NCBI RefSeq assembly: GCF_902686445.1
Contig: NC_062219.1
Location: forward strand, 112,965,160-113,029,159
Origin: Sciurus carolinensis
Taxonomy: Eukaryota; Chordata; Mammalia; Rodentia; Sciuridae
Direction of reading: 5' to 3'
Length of the DNA stretch: 64,000 nucleotides
Position 1 is the stretch's first letter. The number at the start of each line of letters is the position of its first letter. Positions 10,836 through 21,901 of this stretch are shown here, piece after piece. Made by a program: the position numbers and the translations under genes. Below the pieces are notes generated by a model. That model was not told where the DNA came from. It was given only the letters and a program-made list of their open reading frames with translations, and did not search any database.

Positions 10836-11048
10836 TATGGATGGGGGGGCAAGAATGGAGGAAGGAGGGACTGTATAGAGGGAAAAGGGGGTGGAAGGGG
10901 TGGGGGGGAGGAAAAAATAACAGAATGAATCAAATATCATTACCCTATGTAAATGTATGATTATGCAAATGGTATGCTGTTACTCCATGTACAAACAGAA
11001 ACGACATGTATCCCATTTGTTTACAATAAAAATAAATTAAAAAAAAAA
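10836..11048 (+). mobile_element. 5'-truncated L1 3' UTR insertion with target-site duplication
   Basis: A purine-rich G-tract segment is followed by the conserved L1 tail (CATTACCCTATGTAAATGTA). AGAAATAATGAGTA is repeated exactly at 10822-10835 and 11049-11062. Confidence 0.85.
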
Positions 11049-11224
11049 AGAAATAATGAGTACTCTACCTTGAGACCCATATATTAAGGGAGTAAAATAA
11101 GTCTCCATAAACTACATAAAACCATTGCCCACCATGCATGTATGAATTTTTGGGGATGAATCTAACTACTATATGTAACTATGATGCTCTAATTAAAAAA
11201 AATAAAATTGTCCAATCCATCACA

Positions 11225-11405
11225 TGCAGTAGAACCTGATGTTTAGAGTTCTCTCTTCAGTTAGTTTTAGCTATATAAGATCTTGGCCTACTTTTAAAAC
11301 TTATCTTACCTCAGTTTCTTCATCTGTAAAATGGAGATAATACATGTATCCCAGGTTGGTAAGGGAGAATCAAATGATAATAGGTCTATAAAATCCTTGC
11401 TCTTG
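11225..11405 (+). repeat. MIR SINE
   Basis: TCAGTTTCTTCATCTGTAAA at about 11311-11330 is the MIR core; the flanks are diverged. Confidence 0.75.
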
Positions 11406-11454
11406 TGCTTATTATGACTTTTTCTTTATTTTAAATGTATTTTTTTAATTAAAA

Positions 11455-11548
11455 AAAATTTTTGTGTGTGTGATACTAGGTATTAAACCCAGGGGCTCAC
11501 ACATGCTAGGCAAGTACACTACCAATTGCCACTGCCCTATATCCAGCC
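11455..11548 (-). mobile_element. ID SINE, antisense, diverged
   Basis: TTAAACCCAGGGGCTCACAC and ATGCTAGGCAAGTACACTAC mark the body. Confidence 0.7.
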
Positions 11549-12447
11549 TGTAGTAAATATTCAATGTAGTAAATATTCAGTTATTGTTGCCATTGCTGTT
11601 GTGCTTATTGCTATTATTAAAAGGAACGTGGAATTATTTTCAAATCAGTGATATTGGAGTGGTTACAAATGTTTTCAGTATCTTGCCTACATTATTATTT
11701 TGTTTGATATATGACTATAAATGCTTTAAATCATCTTTGTAGAGGCTAAGGCTATTCCAGTCATAACATATTTCAAGCTGGTTATTTTCTCTGACAGACA
11801 TTTACCAAAAAAAAAAATCTGAACTCCTACAAGTTTTCAGTACAAAAATAAGGAGTTAATACAACACAGCAGAACTGTTGGGAAAAAAAAAAAAAAAAGA
11901 CATTCAGCACTCCCACTGGCCTTCCTGTCTTACACATCTAGCCTGTTTCCCCACAGAGAAGTGAGGGGGAGGACAGCCATCAGCCCTCTGGTTAGGAGGG
12001 CGCCACTTGCTGCTGGAAGGCTGGAAGGCTGGAAGGCGGGGCTCAGCTGCTTCACTCACCAGCTCCCAGGGCCCCTGGTCCTCCACGAGGGCTCCTTACC
12101 TCTCCTAAACACAGCCTTCCTCCCAGGTCACACACCCAGGAGGGTGGCAGATTGTAGAGGAAACAGAATGGAGGTCACATAATCGGGCTTTGGGGGTGAC
12201 TGTGAGACCGTCAGCCTTGAAGATAGGATAGCTATGTAAGGGGGCTTGCTCACTAAATGTCATGTCCTTTCTGAAAATGAAACTATTGAGAGCTAAGACA
12301 CTTGAGAAGGAACCACCCCAATAGATGACATGTAAAGATAAGTTGAAGACAAGGGCGTAGGTGGGTACTAAGAAGACACCAAGAAATTCTCCACACTGAA
12401 GAAAAACTGAGGGAGTGGAGTAGAGACACAATGTAGCCTATGGGGCT
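11549..12447. other. Unique sequence, GC-richer block at 11900-12180
   Basis: The GC-richer block contains (CTGGAAGG)3 at about 12013-12036 and two strong minus-strand splice-donor-like sites (GTGAGT reading from 12059 down, GTAAGG from 12099 down). It could be a noncoding 5' exon region of a leftward gene; this is unproven. Confidence 0.35.
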
Positions 12448-12448
12448 A

Positions 12449-12647
12449 TTTTTTTGTTTGTTTGTTTTGTAGCAGAGATTGAACCCAGGGGTGCTCAACC
12501 ACTAAGCCAAGTGCACAGCCTGTTTTTTATTTTTTCCTTTGAGACTGGTTCTCGCCAAATTGCTGAATCTGGCTTTGAATTTGCTATTCTCCTGCATCAG
12601 CTTCCTGAGCTGCTGGGATTGCAGGCATGCGCTGCTGTGCCCAGCTT
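12449..12647 (-). mobile_element. B1-ID composite SINE, antisense
   Basis: ID half 12478-12525 (GAACCCAGGGGTGCTCAACC) then B1 half to GCGCTGCTGTGCCCAGCTT. Confidence 0.85.
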
Positions 12648-13433
12648 CCACAAGTATTTTAATCACTAAAAAGTCACAATCTTATTTGAGCACAAAATAG
12701 TTAAAAGGTATTTAACTATTATTAATGGTTGTTGTTTGGTATTTTTATAGCCCCCAGAACATATATTTCTTTCTTTCCCAAATCTTCCAAATACTAGTTC
12801 CCAGGTACCCTAATATTGTATAGCTGACACCATGAGCAAAAATACAAATACTCTCATACCTCAAAATGTTTATACATTTCTCTCACTATAAATCATACCA
12901 ATCAACTACCAGTTGGGTATATTTATTCAGTCCCTTGTGAGTTAAGTTAACTTGGGTCAGGCCTAAGATAATCAGGAGGTTGTTCAGAGATCAACAGAGC
13001 AAAGGACAAAGGTGCTTTGGAGGAACAGTTCTAGTATAGGCCAGTTCAAAACTTGAGTTATTTCTGTCCCCCAAGGCATACACCGAAACTCATAACCGAT
13101 CATTTCTTTTGAATTTGCTTTCTCTCTACTGTTTACAGCACACACCTTTCACCTAGATCATTCCCCTAGATATTTAGGATTGTCTATGATTCCTCTTCAT
13201 TCCCTCCTCTCCCTCAAACCACAGAACCAATCTCCAAATCTGCCTCAAAGCCAGACCCTCTTTGCCACCATTTGCCCACCACCACTCTCAAGTCCTCTCC
13301 CTTGCATGGCCATCTACCAATCTCCTATCTAAACAACTACAAAAATCATATTTATAAATCCCAAAGCTGGTTGAGTCATACCTCCATCAGCACGTCACTG
13401 CCTGGAGAAGCTTATTAAAAATACAGATTCCTT
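12648..13433. other. Unique sequence with L2-like part
   Basis: About 13130-13400 is C/T-rich and L2-like. The rest shows nothing recognisable. Confidence 0.35.
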
Positions 13434-13434
13434 G

Positions 13435-13521
13435 ACTTGGCGTGTAGCTCAGTGGTAAAATGCTTAACATACATGAGGTTCTGGCTTTCATCCCCAGCAC
13501 CTCAAAATAAAATAAAACACA
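13435..13521 (+). mobile_element. ID SINE
   Basis: GTGTAGCTCAGTGGTAAAAT body, with a CAAAATAAAATAAAAC tail. Confidence 0.8.
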
Positions 13522-13603
13522 GATTCTCAAGGCTGAAACCCAAAACCAGAGAATGAGAATTTCTGGGGAGAGTAAGGCTCAAACATGTATGCTTTCCTGT
13601 TTT

Positions 13604-13748
13604 TAAACTTAATTTTATTTATTTTTTAAATGGACACAGTACCTTTATTTCACATGATTTTTTTTTTTTTTTTTAATGCAGTGCTGAGGATCAAACCCAA
13701 TGCCTCACACGTGCTAGGCAAGCCCTTTACCACTGAGCCACAACCCCA
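13604..13748 (-). mobile_element. ID SINE, long-tail type, antisense
   Basis: A clear tail region (TGGACACAGTACCTTTATTT) and ID body. A T-run has expanded at 13659-13674. Confidence 0.85.
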
Positions 13749-13749
13749 A

Positions 13750-13839
13750 CTTAATTTTATTATTTTGGTGCTGGGGATTAAACCGAATGCCTCGTGAATA
13801 CTAAGTATAACCTCTACCACTGAGTGACACCCGAAGCCC
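13750..13839 (-). mobile_element. ID SINE, antisense
   Basis: GGTGCTGGGGATTAAACCGA and CACTGAGTGACACCCGAAGC; directly abuts the previous ID. Confidence 0.75.
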
Positions 13840-13854
13840 TGATGTGTACTTTTA

Positions 13855-14060
13855 ACTGGTTCATTAACTGGCCCTTCCTGCCACCCCAGATGCATCTCTG
13901 GCCACACCTCTCCTAGTACCCTATGTCCTTGAACAAACATATCTCATTTTGGGCTTCCTTTTCCCTATGTCTGAAGTACCCCTCTTCCTCAGGGCAAATC
14001 TTCCATTTTCCAAGTCCCAAGTCAAATGCTCCTCCTGTGAGAAGCCTTCTTCCACTCGTA
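13855..14060 (+). repeat. L2-like LINE remnant
   Basis: C/T-rich L2 3'-region words (CAAATGCTCCTCCTGTGAGAAG near 14024-14045). Confidence 0.55.
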
Positions 14061-15504
14061 CATCAGTGGCTTTCCAACATCAGTTGCCTGATGTTGTCAA
14101 TCCCCCAAAAATATATTTCATGTTGCAATGCAATAGATATATAACTGAAACAAAGGTTTTGGAAAATAATATCCAAATTTACTTTGGAGGACACAAGTGG
14201 ATAATTTCATTCCACGCTATCTCAGTTTTACAAATGTTTTAGACACCTTGTGAAAGGGTTTCATGATCTACTGATGGCGGTGACTCCCATTTGAAACACT
14301 GCTTAAAATGAGTGTATGACTTCCTTCTTTACACATCTGATACAGACAGACCTCTACTGTCCCATTTATCACACTCTACAGTAATGATCATTTATGGTCT
14401 GTTTTCACCTCCACCTCCCTCCCCCAAATCTGCACACACCACAATTAAATCAGCACATCTTTGGCAGTTGCACAGCTGTTGACAAATGCAGAAATGAGAA
14501 TATTGGAGAAGGAATACCTTAATTGCTTTTGCTCTTTAATCCCCCCCCCCTTTTTTTTTCTGGTTACAGTTCACAGCATAATCTCTTGGCAATTCCCCAG
14601 AGGACAGGCCTGGGAATTACTTAGTTTCAACCCTGAAGTTAACAGCAATTAAACAAAAACAAAAACAAAAGTCATTGTATTTCAGTACAATATCACCAAG
14701 GTGTAAATTCTTTTCCTTCTCAAAAATAAAACACACACACACACACATGCAACACCAACCAGAAAATATCTCCTAGGGTTGCTAGTTTGCCAAGATAGTG
14801 CTAATGTGGGCAAACAAATCTCTCACTTAGATACTTAGAAGCAAGTATTAAAAAACCTCAAAACCCTCCTTCTTCCGTACCACTTCAGAAAGGAAACCCC
14901 CGCCGGGCGGGTGCAGACAGAGGCCTCTGTATCCCTGCTGCCTAAAGCTCCACTTCTCACTAGGCTGTCCTCATCACCACAAACAGATGTGAAAAGTAGG
15001 AAAGCAAAAGGAAACCAGAGCAGCCAAATGAACCCCGGGCGGGCGGCAAGTTCCGGGCAGAAGGGTACCTGTGATGGATGGATGCACGGGCGACAGCATG
15101 GCCCGCGGGGGAGGGGGATCCTTTTTCTGCAGCACGTGGCTCCAACAGGAAACCTGCCTGTAACACCCCCTAACTCTGCACACCGCTCATTTGCAGCATT
15201 GTCATTTGTATGATGCTAATTTGCTCAATGTCCTTGTACACGTTCTTAGGGAGATTCAATGGAAAGACACTGCAGGCTTGGGGAAGCTAGGAGGGGGGAC
15301 CTGACTGTCACTAAGCGTCAGTGAAATGCTCTGGGAGTTCAAGGTGGGGAGGAAGGGCAAAGACTTTAAAGCTGGGTTTTTAGGAATGAGTAAGAGTTCT
15401 CTGAGAAATGTGGGAGAGAGCTTTAGAAAGAGGACCCTAAAGTGCAGGCAGGATGTCCTAAACTCCAGGGTAACCTGAGGCCAGGGAGAAGGTGAGGGGT
15501 TTCC
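14061..15504. other. Unique stretch with a GC-rich knot and octamer-like motifs
   Basis: No ORF or repeat is recognised. 14890-15130 is locally GC-rich with several CpGs, followed at 15185-15235 by an AT-rich run of homeodomain/octamer-like words (ATTTGCA, GCTAATTTGC). It resembles a candidate regulatory element. A short CA repeat lies at about 14731-14748. Confidence 0.35.
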
Positions 15505-15659
15505 TGGAGGAGCTGTACTGGGGTCCTGGCAAGTGCATGGGCTCAGAGGAGCAACCCTGGGAGGGAGAGGAAAGCAGATCCCTTGGATGTAGAGGGAGGG
15601 GGCAGGGGGAAAAAGCATCTGATGATATTCTAAGTCCATGTCAGGCACAGTGGCTCATG
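15505..15659 (+). repeat. Copy 1 of a 155-bp direct duplication
   Basis: It is about 95% identical to 16940-17093 (about seven substitutions and one 1-bp gap by eye). The right end includes the first 20 bases of a B1 SINE and then breaks into GT-rich sequence. Confidence 0.9.
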
Positions 15660-15713
15660 TGTGAATGTGTCTTGTGTGTGCATGTGCAGTTTTGTGGGAT
15701 AGAAAATATATCT

Positions 15714-15796
15714 CGGGCTGAGGGGTATAGCTCTATAGCTCAGTGGCAAAGCAGCATGCTAGGCGATTCTCTACCACTAAGTTGCAAAAAGGTATT
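15714..15796 (+). mobile_element. ID SINE, degenerate
   Basis: GGGTATAGCTCTATAGCTCAGTGG holds an internal 8-bp repeat in box A. Box B is lost. Confidence 0.55.
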
Positions 15797-15969
15797 TCTT
15801 ATGTGGTGGTGATTAGAAATTTTTCAAACAAAGTAAATCTAGGGAAAGAGGATCCCAAAAGATAGTCCTACCAACAGATCTAAATTTCATGAGGATACAC
15901 ATGGTGGCAACGTGAACAGTAGGTGAGTGGACAGCGGTAAGGGCAGAGGACACAGGGTACTGTTCTTGT

Positions 15970-16086
15970 GTAAGCCTTCCCCACACCAGCCAGCAAGCTC
16001 CTCAAGGGCCCAAACTGTGCTGTACAACTCGAGCCTAGCACCTGACGCCTTGCAGTAGGCACTAAATAAATGTTTGTTGACTGAGT
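15970..16086 (+). repeat. L2 3' end
   Basis: GCACTAAATAAATGTTTGTTGACTGAGT-type terminus at about 16059-16086, preceded by the AAGCTCCTCAAGGGC word. Confidence 0.8.
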
Positions 16087-16339
16087 ATGCGAACTAACTT
16101 TTCAGATGGCCCCAGTCAGCCTCACCTCCTGGTATCCTCGTCATTTGTGCATGCCCTTTCCCACAATGCACCAAAGTTGGTCTGTGTGCAACCAGTGGAA
16201 CAGGACAGAAGTGATTGTATTTCTTCCAGATTAGGTAATAAAAGGCTTCAGTTTCCATCCTGGGTGCTCTCTGCTTCACCTGCTCTGGGGGAAGCTCACT
16301 GCCATGTAGTGAGGGCATTCAGTCTATGGAGAGGCCCAT

Positions 16340-16618
16340 GAGGTGAGAATCTGAGGTCAATAGCCAAAGGCCAGTGAGAAACCTATGCTTCCTGCTGATC
16401 ACATGGATGAGCTTGGATGGTGACCATCTCCCAGCCTCACATGGTCACAGACCCAGGGACCAGCTCCATGGTAACCTCACAAGAGATCCTAAGGCAAAAA
16501 CACTCAGCTAAGCTGTTCCTGGATTCTTCACCCACAAAACTGTGAGATGATAAATGCTTGTTGTTTTCAGCTGCTACATGTGGGGGCACTTTGTTATATA
16601 GCAACCGTTAGCCAATAC
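16340..16618 (+). repeat. MLT1-type MaLR LTR
   Basis: GATGAGCTTGGATGGTGACC and AACTGTGAGATGATAAATG words, with a TTGTTGTTTTC region at the 3' end as in MLT1 LTRs. It is an old, non-autonomous LTR relic. Confidence 0.7.
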
Positions 16619-16939
16619 ACGAGTCGACCTGAAGTCTCGAAGAGTTTAAAGTACACTGGAGTTTAACAAAACTTTTCAAATGGAGACCTGAGGGACTTGT
16701 TAAAAAATAAATAAATAAAAATAAAGTACACTGGCGGTACCCATCATTTACTACCATTTTGTTTTTTTCTCAAGAATCTGTCACATCTTCAGTCTATCTA
16801 GATTAGGGCATGGCACCTACCCCAACCTGGGCCAAACAGATCCTCTCTTCTGGGCATTAGTACTTGGGACACAGAAACTGGGGCAGCTGTGGGGAGCAGA
16901 CTATAAGACTGGGAAGACTAGGGCTCAAAGTCACTGTTT

Positions 16940-17093
16940 TGGAGGAGCTGTACTGGGGCCCTGGCAAGTGCATGGGCTCAGAGGGGCTACCCTGGGAGGG
17001 AGAGGAAAGCAGATCCCTTAGATGTAGAGGGAGGGGGCAGGGGAAAAAGCATCTGATGATATTCTAAGCCCATGTCAGGCAAGGTGGCTCATG
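16940..17093 (+). repeat. Copy 2 of the 155-bp direct duplication
   Basis: The offset from copy 1 is 1435 bp. Here the B1 fragment at the right end continues into a full B1-ID SINE, so this copy probably keeps the original junction. Confidence 0.9.
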
Positions 17094-17298
17094 GTAGCCT
17101 GCACTACCAGCAATTCCCTGCAATTTCAGAGGCTAGGCAGGAGGCAACTTCAAGGCCAGACTCAGCAACTTAGTGAGGCTCTAAGTAATTTAGTGAGATC
17201 CTGCCTAAAAATAAAAAAATAAAAGGGCTGCGGGTATAGCTCAGTGGAAAAGCACTTCTTGGCTCAATCCTCAGTACCAAAAAAAAAAAAAAAAAGAA
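17071..17298 (+). mobile_element. B1-ID composite SINE
   Basis: Complete B1 and ID halves, with an A-tract from 17279. The 5' end lies inside duplication copy 2. Confidence 0.85.
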
Positions 17299-17879
17299 AA
17301 GGAAGAAGAAGAAGAAGGAGGTGGGGGAGGAGGAGGAGAAAAATATTCTAGGCCCCCTGAGACTTGACTGCCTCTCTAGCTTTGGGGTTGGGAAATTCCC
17401 TTTCCCTGTAATTTTCCCTCATTTCACCTGCTCTTCTTTGAATGAGTTTCCTTTCTTAGAACCCAGACATGCCAGCCAGCTTCTCTCCAGTGCTGGCCAG
17501 AGAAGTAGGTCCTCCTGTAGGCCAAGTATTTCTCTGGAGGAGACTAACAGCTCACCGAGACCATGCTTTATTATTAGTGCTATGCAAAAACTGCTGTAGA
17601 GTGAGTAAAAGGTCCTTTCAGATCATCCAGCTTCTTTCACCTTAACGCCATTTTCACTGACTCACTGACTAATCCTTTGATTATTAATGCACTTCAATTT
17701 TAAAAGTTGTGTTCTGGCCAGATGACCTAATCATTTCAGTGGTTGGTTAAGTTCATGCCCATTATAAATTCACAGATTGGTCTTAGAGTACAAATCATTC
17801 TAGAGTAACCTCCATTTCATTTCCACTGCCCTCAGTCAAGCCTTGTCACTTATCCAATGAACCATGACAACGGCCTCTT
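17299..17879. other. Unique sequence after a purine-rich tract
   Basis: GAAGAA/GGAGGA-rich sequence at 17298-17342 grades from the SINE A-tail. Nothing else is recognised. Confidence 0.35.
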
Positions 17880-18425
17880 AATGGTACTGCCCCTACTCTA
17901 ATCCATCCTTTTCACCTTGTCCTAAAACACAAGTCAGATGCTTCCCTTGATGCTCAAAACCCTCTGATGGGTCCCCAGAGCCTCAAAATGACTGCAGGCT
18001 CCAGTTCCACCCTCCAGCACGCCTCCTTCATGCTCCACTCTTGCCAGGTGATATTCCTCCAAGCTTCTCAAATACAAGCAGTGCTGCCCAGCGCTGTTCC
18101 TGTTCTTATCACCTGCCCTTTCTTTCCTTTGAGTGCCTCTCCTACCTGCCCATTTTCCTCTCTCTCCTGCCCCTTGTACTTCCATAGAACTTCCTCCTTG
18201 ATAACACACATTGCTGTCACTGCGACTAATTATTAGTTGTCTTCATGTCTGTCCCTGGATTGTGAGTCCCTAGGAGATAAGGACCATACTTGGCTTATTT
18301 TTATATCCCCTCACCCCAGAGCCAACTTAAGCATCTTGTATCTGCATGTTAAACAAGTATTTACAAAGTGTGTACTATGTCAAGGCACCTGGCTGGCACT
18401 GGACAGCAGATACTCAACAAATGGC
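17880..18425 (+). repeat. L2 LINE 3' region
   Basis: A series of L2 3' words ending with the GTGAGTCCCTAGGAGATAAG block (18260-18280) and a CTCAACAAATGGCCACTGA terminus. Confidence 0.7.
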
Positions 18426-19020
18426 CACTGACTTAGTTACATGCAGTGGGGGTAGCCTAGAGAAATGCTCCCTCTTCTCTGAGATATTCAGATGAGGCAC
18501 CCACTGAGCCCCTGTGTATGTGGTGCTAAAAGGGCAATTAATCAAGGTCATGGTGCCATCCACCGTGCAGCAACACGCGAATCTCTCAGCATAACTTTTT
18601 GTTCCCCAAGTAAAAACGGAGGCATAATTTCTCATATCCTAATCAACTAACCTGGCTCTCTCCTTTTCCTCTCTCTCTTTCTTTCTTCCTCTTTCTATAA
18701 TTATAATTATGATTCACAGGCACACTATAGAATGCTAGGTTTAAGTTTACAAATACTGGAGAATGGGTTGGGGTGAGCTCCCCATGGTTAACTAGTTTAT
18801 ATGTCTTAGAAAACAGACATGTGGCTCAATTCACAAGTGACTTTACTGTAGTTCTTTCAAAACAGCCAACAGTTACATGGGAGGGTAGCAGTAAAATTTG
18901 GTCCTGATTTGTCCACTGACAATTCTTGTCTTGTCCCCAGCAATTCCTCTCCCCTTCTACCCCACTGATTTGTGGAAAGAGTTCAGCTCTGGGTAAACCT
19001 CAGGCAGAGGACACAGAATT
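18426..19020. other. Unique sequence
   Basis: A CT-rich patch lies at 18655-18695. No gene or named repeat is seen. Confidence 0.35.
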
Positions 19021-19138
19021 CTAAGGAGTGGTATACACCTGTAATCCCAGCTACTCAGAGGCTAGGGCAGAGGACTGTAAATTCAAGGCCAATCTGGACA
19101 ACTTTGCCACACCTGTCTCAAAATAAAAAATAAAAAGG
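19021..19138 (+). mobile_element. B1-type SINE
   Basis: CACCTGTAATCCCAGCTACT core and CTGTCTCAAAATAAAA end. Confidence 0.8.
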
Positions 19139-19144
19139 GCTGTG

Positions 19145-19390
19145 GGGCAGGGCATGGTGGTGCGTGCCTGAAATTCCAGCAGCTTGGGAGGCTGAGGCAA
19201 GAGGATTGTGAGTTCAAAGCCAGCCTCAGCAACTTAGTGAGACCCTAAGCAACTTAGGGAGATCCTGTCTCTAAATAAAATATAAAAAGGGATGGGAATG
19301 TGGCTCAGTAGTGAAGTGCTTGCCTAGCATGTGAGACTCTGAGTTCAATCCCTAGTATCACAAAAATTGGAAAAAAAAAAAAAAAAAAAA
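19145..19390 (+). mobile_element. B1-ID composite SINE, full length
   Basis: Textbook composite with both halves and an A-tract 19371-19390. Its ID part carries the GCTTGCCTAGCATGTGAG segment. Confidence 0.9.
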
Positions 19391-19605
19391 CCTAAAGAGC
19401 GTGACCAATTAGATATCAGAGAATTGTACAAAATCATCCCTAAAGCAATTGATCAAAAAGTGTTGGAATTAATAAGGAAAAAAAAAAAAAAAAAAAAGCA
19501 ACCCTCCCAACATTTGTTTTCTCCTCTTTTTATACGAACACAAACATTTCTCTATACTATGTTTCCATCTTACAGAGACTACACAATAAATCAATATTGC
19601 CTCAG
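19391..19605. other. Short unique stretch with A-tract
   Basis: An A-tract of about 20 lies at 19478-19497. The origin of the surrounding sequence is not recognised. Confidence 0.3.
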
Positions 19606-19606
19606 T

Positions 19607-19733
19607 GTGGCTGGGGTTGTGGCTCAGTAGTAGAGCGCTTGCATGGCATGTGTGAGGCACTGGGTTCAATCCTCAGTACTGCATATAAATAAATGAATAA
19701 AATAAGGGTGCATCAACAACCAAAAAAAATTTA
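19607..19733 (+). mobile_element. ID SINE, long-tail type
   Basis: Full ID body followed by the ATAAATAAATGAATAAAATA tail and CATCAACAAC block. Confidence 0.9.
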
Positions 19734-20029
19734 AAATATACTATTTTAAATACTGCCTCAAATCAATGCTTACCTCCTCCACAGGTTCTAAAAAAGCAGC
19801 AAAGAATACAGCATAGATCTCTGACCACCTCTAGAGTTACCTGCAGGAGAGCTCCAGGCACTGCCCAGCCCACCTGCAAGATTCAGGAAGATCTGCTAAG
19901 AGATTCCCTTCCTTGACTTATCTTCCCATCACAAGTTTTACTTGGTTCACCTTTCATTTCAGTTATTCTTTAGACAGAATTATAGTTACTTTAAAGACCT
20001 AAGCTCCTAATACAGAGAATAGAAAAATA

Positions 20030-20155
20030 GGGACTGGGGCAGAGTGCTTGCCTAGCATGTGTGAGGCACTGGGTTCTATACTCAGCACCAAATAAAAATA
20101 AACAAATAAAATAAAGACATGCTGTCTATCTACAACTACAAAAAAATAAATTTAA
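20030..20155 (+). mobile_element. ID SINE, long-tail type, box A lost
   Basis: GAGTGCTTGCCTAGCATGTG body with a standard long tail. About 20 bases of the 5' part are missing. Confidence 0.85.
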
Positions 20156-20783
20156 AAAATGGAAAAATAGCATGCCTTGATTAATTGCAGATGAAGGGCA
20201 GGCAGCACAGCTTGCTCACTAGCTAAATAACCATCTCCCTCTCCACAGGCCTTCTAGGATATGCCTGAATTTGTGCCTCAGCAAATTTCAAATTACCACA
20301 CATCATGAACACTAGGATCCCCCGCCCCCCCAGAGCTCACAATTGTTAAAGCCACAGTGCTTAGGCCATAGGTCTGTTGCATACTCACATTCATGAACTT
20401 TATGTCCCATTGTCCCCCAATCCAAATCAGCATCTCTCACATTTTATAAGCAAATATTCATTACTTTTACAAACCAACAGAGGGAAGAATCTCTGCAGCA
20501 CAAACAGGCTCCCACAAAATATTTTACAGGAGTTGGCTTATCATCCACACTTCCTTATGCTATCAAGCCATAAGGACATAAGAGGTATCCCTTCATCCGT
20601 TTAACAAACGCTTTTGCACTCCATAACATGCAAGGCACCAATCACAACACTGCTTTTCAACCATTTTTTTAAAAACAAATCCAGGGTCTTATGCATAATA
20701 AATGCAATGAGGATATGGTATACCACTAAGCTATACAACCAGACCCAAACTGTTTATAATATAACCTAAAAAAGACACACAGA
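20156..20783. other. Unique sequence, possible old ID at 20660-20750
   Basis: 20660-20750 vaguely resembles an antisense ID. Otherwise nothing is recognised. Confidence 0.3.
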
Positions 20784-20892
20784 GTCAGGTGTGGTAGTCC
20801 CAGCTACACTGAAGACTAGAGGAAGACCACCTGGGCCCAGGAATTTGAGGCCAGCCTTAGTGAGACTCCATTTCAAAAAAAAAAAAAAAAGA
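20784..20892 (+). mobile_element. B1-type SINE, truncated
   Basis: GGCCCAGGAATTTGAGGCCA core and an A-tract 20875-20890. Confidence 0.75.
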
Positions 20893-20918
20893 TAAAATAT
20901 AAATAACATACAGACTAT

Positions 20919-20944
20919 ACACACACACACACACACACACACAC
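20919..20944. repeat. (CA)13 microsatellite
   Basis: Perfect CA run after the B1 tail. Confidence 0.9.
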
Positions 20945-20963
20945 GTACATGGTTTGCAAGATT

Positions 20964-21077
20964 TGTTTTGAGATGGGATCTCAATATGTTGCTCATGCTG
21001 TTTCCAAACTCCTGGGCTCAAATGATCCTCCTGCCTCAGTCTCTGGAATAGCTGGGACTAGAGGTGCATGCCACCAC
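20964..21077 (-). mobile_element. B1-type SINE, antisense
   Basis: GAGATGGGATCTCAATATGT to CTAGAGGTGCATGCCACCA. Confidence 0.75.
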
Positions 21078-21084
21078 TTATAAT

Positions 21085-21297
21085 TTTTTTTTTTTTTTTT
21101 GTACTGGGGATTGAACTGATGGGTGCTTTACCACTGAGCTATATCACCATTCCTTTTTATTTCTGATACAAGGAATCACTAAGTTGCTTAAAGCTTCACT
21201 AAGTTGCTTAAAGCCTCACTAAGTTGCTGTGGCTAGCTTCAAACTTGCAATCCTCCTGCATGGCTGGAATAACAGGCTTGTGCCACACAAAACCCAG
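21085..21297 (-). mobile_element. B1-ID composite SINE, antisense, with internal triplication
   Basis: T-tract 21085-21100, ID half, then B1 half. A roughly 20-bp unit (CACTAAGTTGCTTAAAGC) occurs three times in tandem at 21177-21228. Confidence 0.85.
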
Positions 21298-21302
21298 TTG
21301 AT

Positions 21303-21395
21303 TTCTTTTTTTTTTCTTAGTTGTACATAGACACAAATCCACTCTCTCACATGTGCTAGGCAAATGGTCTATCACTGAGCTACAACCCCAGCCCC
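21303..21395 (-). mobile_element. ID SINE, long-tail type, antisense, shortened
   Basis: AGTTGTACATAGACACAA tail then ID body; the A-rich middle and box B are deleted. Confidence 0.75.
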
Positions 21396-21828
21396 AGATG
21401 ATTTTTTTAATGCAAACTGCATCACTAAATGTATCTCATGATGTTACTGAGTTAGTACCTGCAAATTTAGAAACACTAGTTTATAGTATTTCAAAAGAAA
21501 AATGACATCTCACATCAAATAATGAAATCCTACCTAAAGAAAAGGAACTTAAAACTTCTAGGCAGAAGAGTTGAAGAGGAATACTTATATTTTTGCTTCT
21601 TATTTAACTTTCAACTGCCAGAACCCTTTAAAATCATTTAATCTCAATGAATTAGCATTTATACAAAAGCTTTTAAAGTATTTCAAAACCTTGTAGATCA
21701 CTATTCCTTTTATATTAAGAAATTGAAACAAAAAAGGTAATCCTCCTCCTAATCTGTATTAAAAACTAAGGCATTTGGTAATTAAAATTTGGCTGTGTCT
21801 TTTAAATAATCGATCTCAAAAAATAAAA
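21396..21828. other. Unique AT-rich sequence
   Basis: Nothing recognisable. Confidence 0.35.
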
Positions 21829-21870
21829 GGTTGGGGATATGGCTCAGCAGTAAAGCATCCCTGGGTTCAA

Positions 21871-21900
<30 letters not shown>
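21829..21900 (+). mobile_element. ID-type SINE with CA-repeat tail
   Basis: ATGGCTCAGCAGTAAAGCAT body; the tail has become (CA)n at about 21872-21899. Confidence 0.8.
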
Positions 21901-21901
<1 letters not shown>

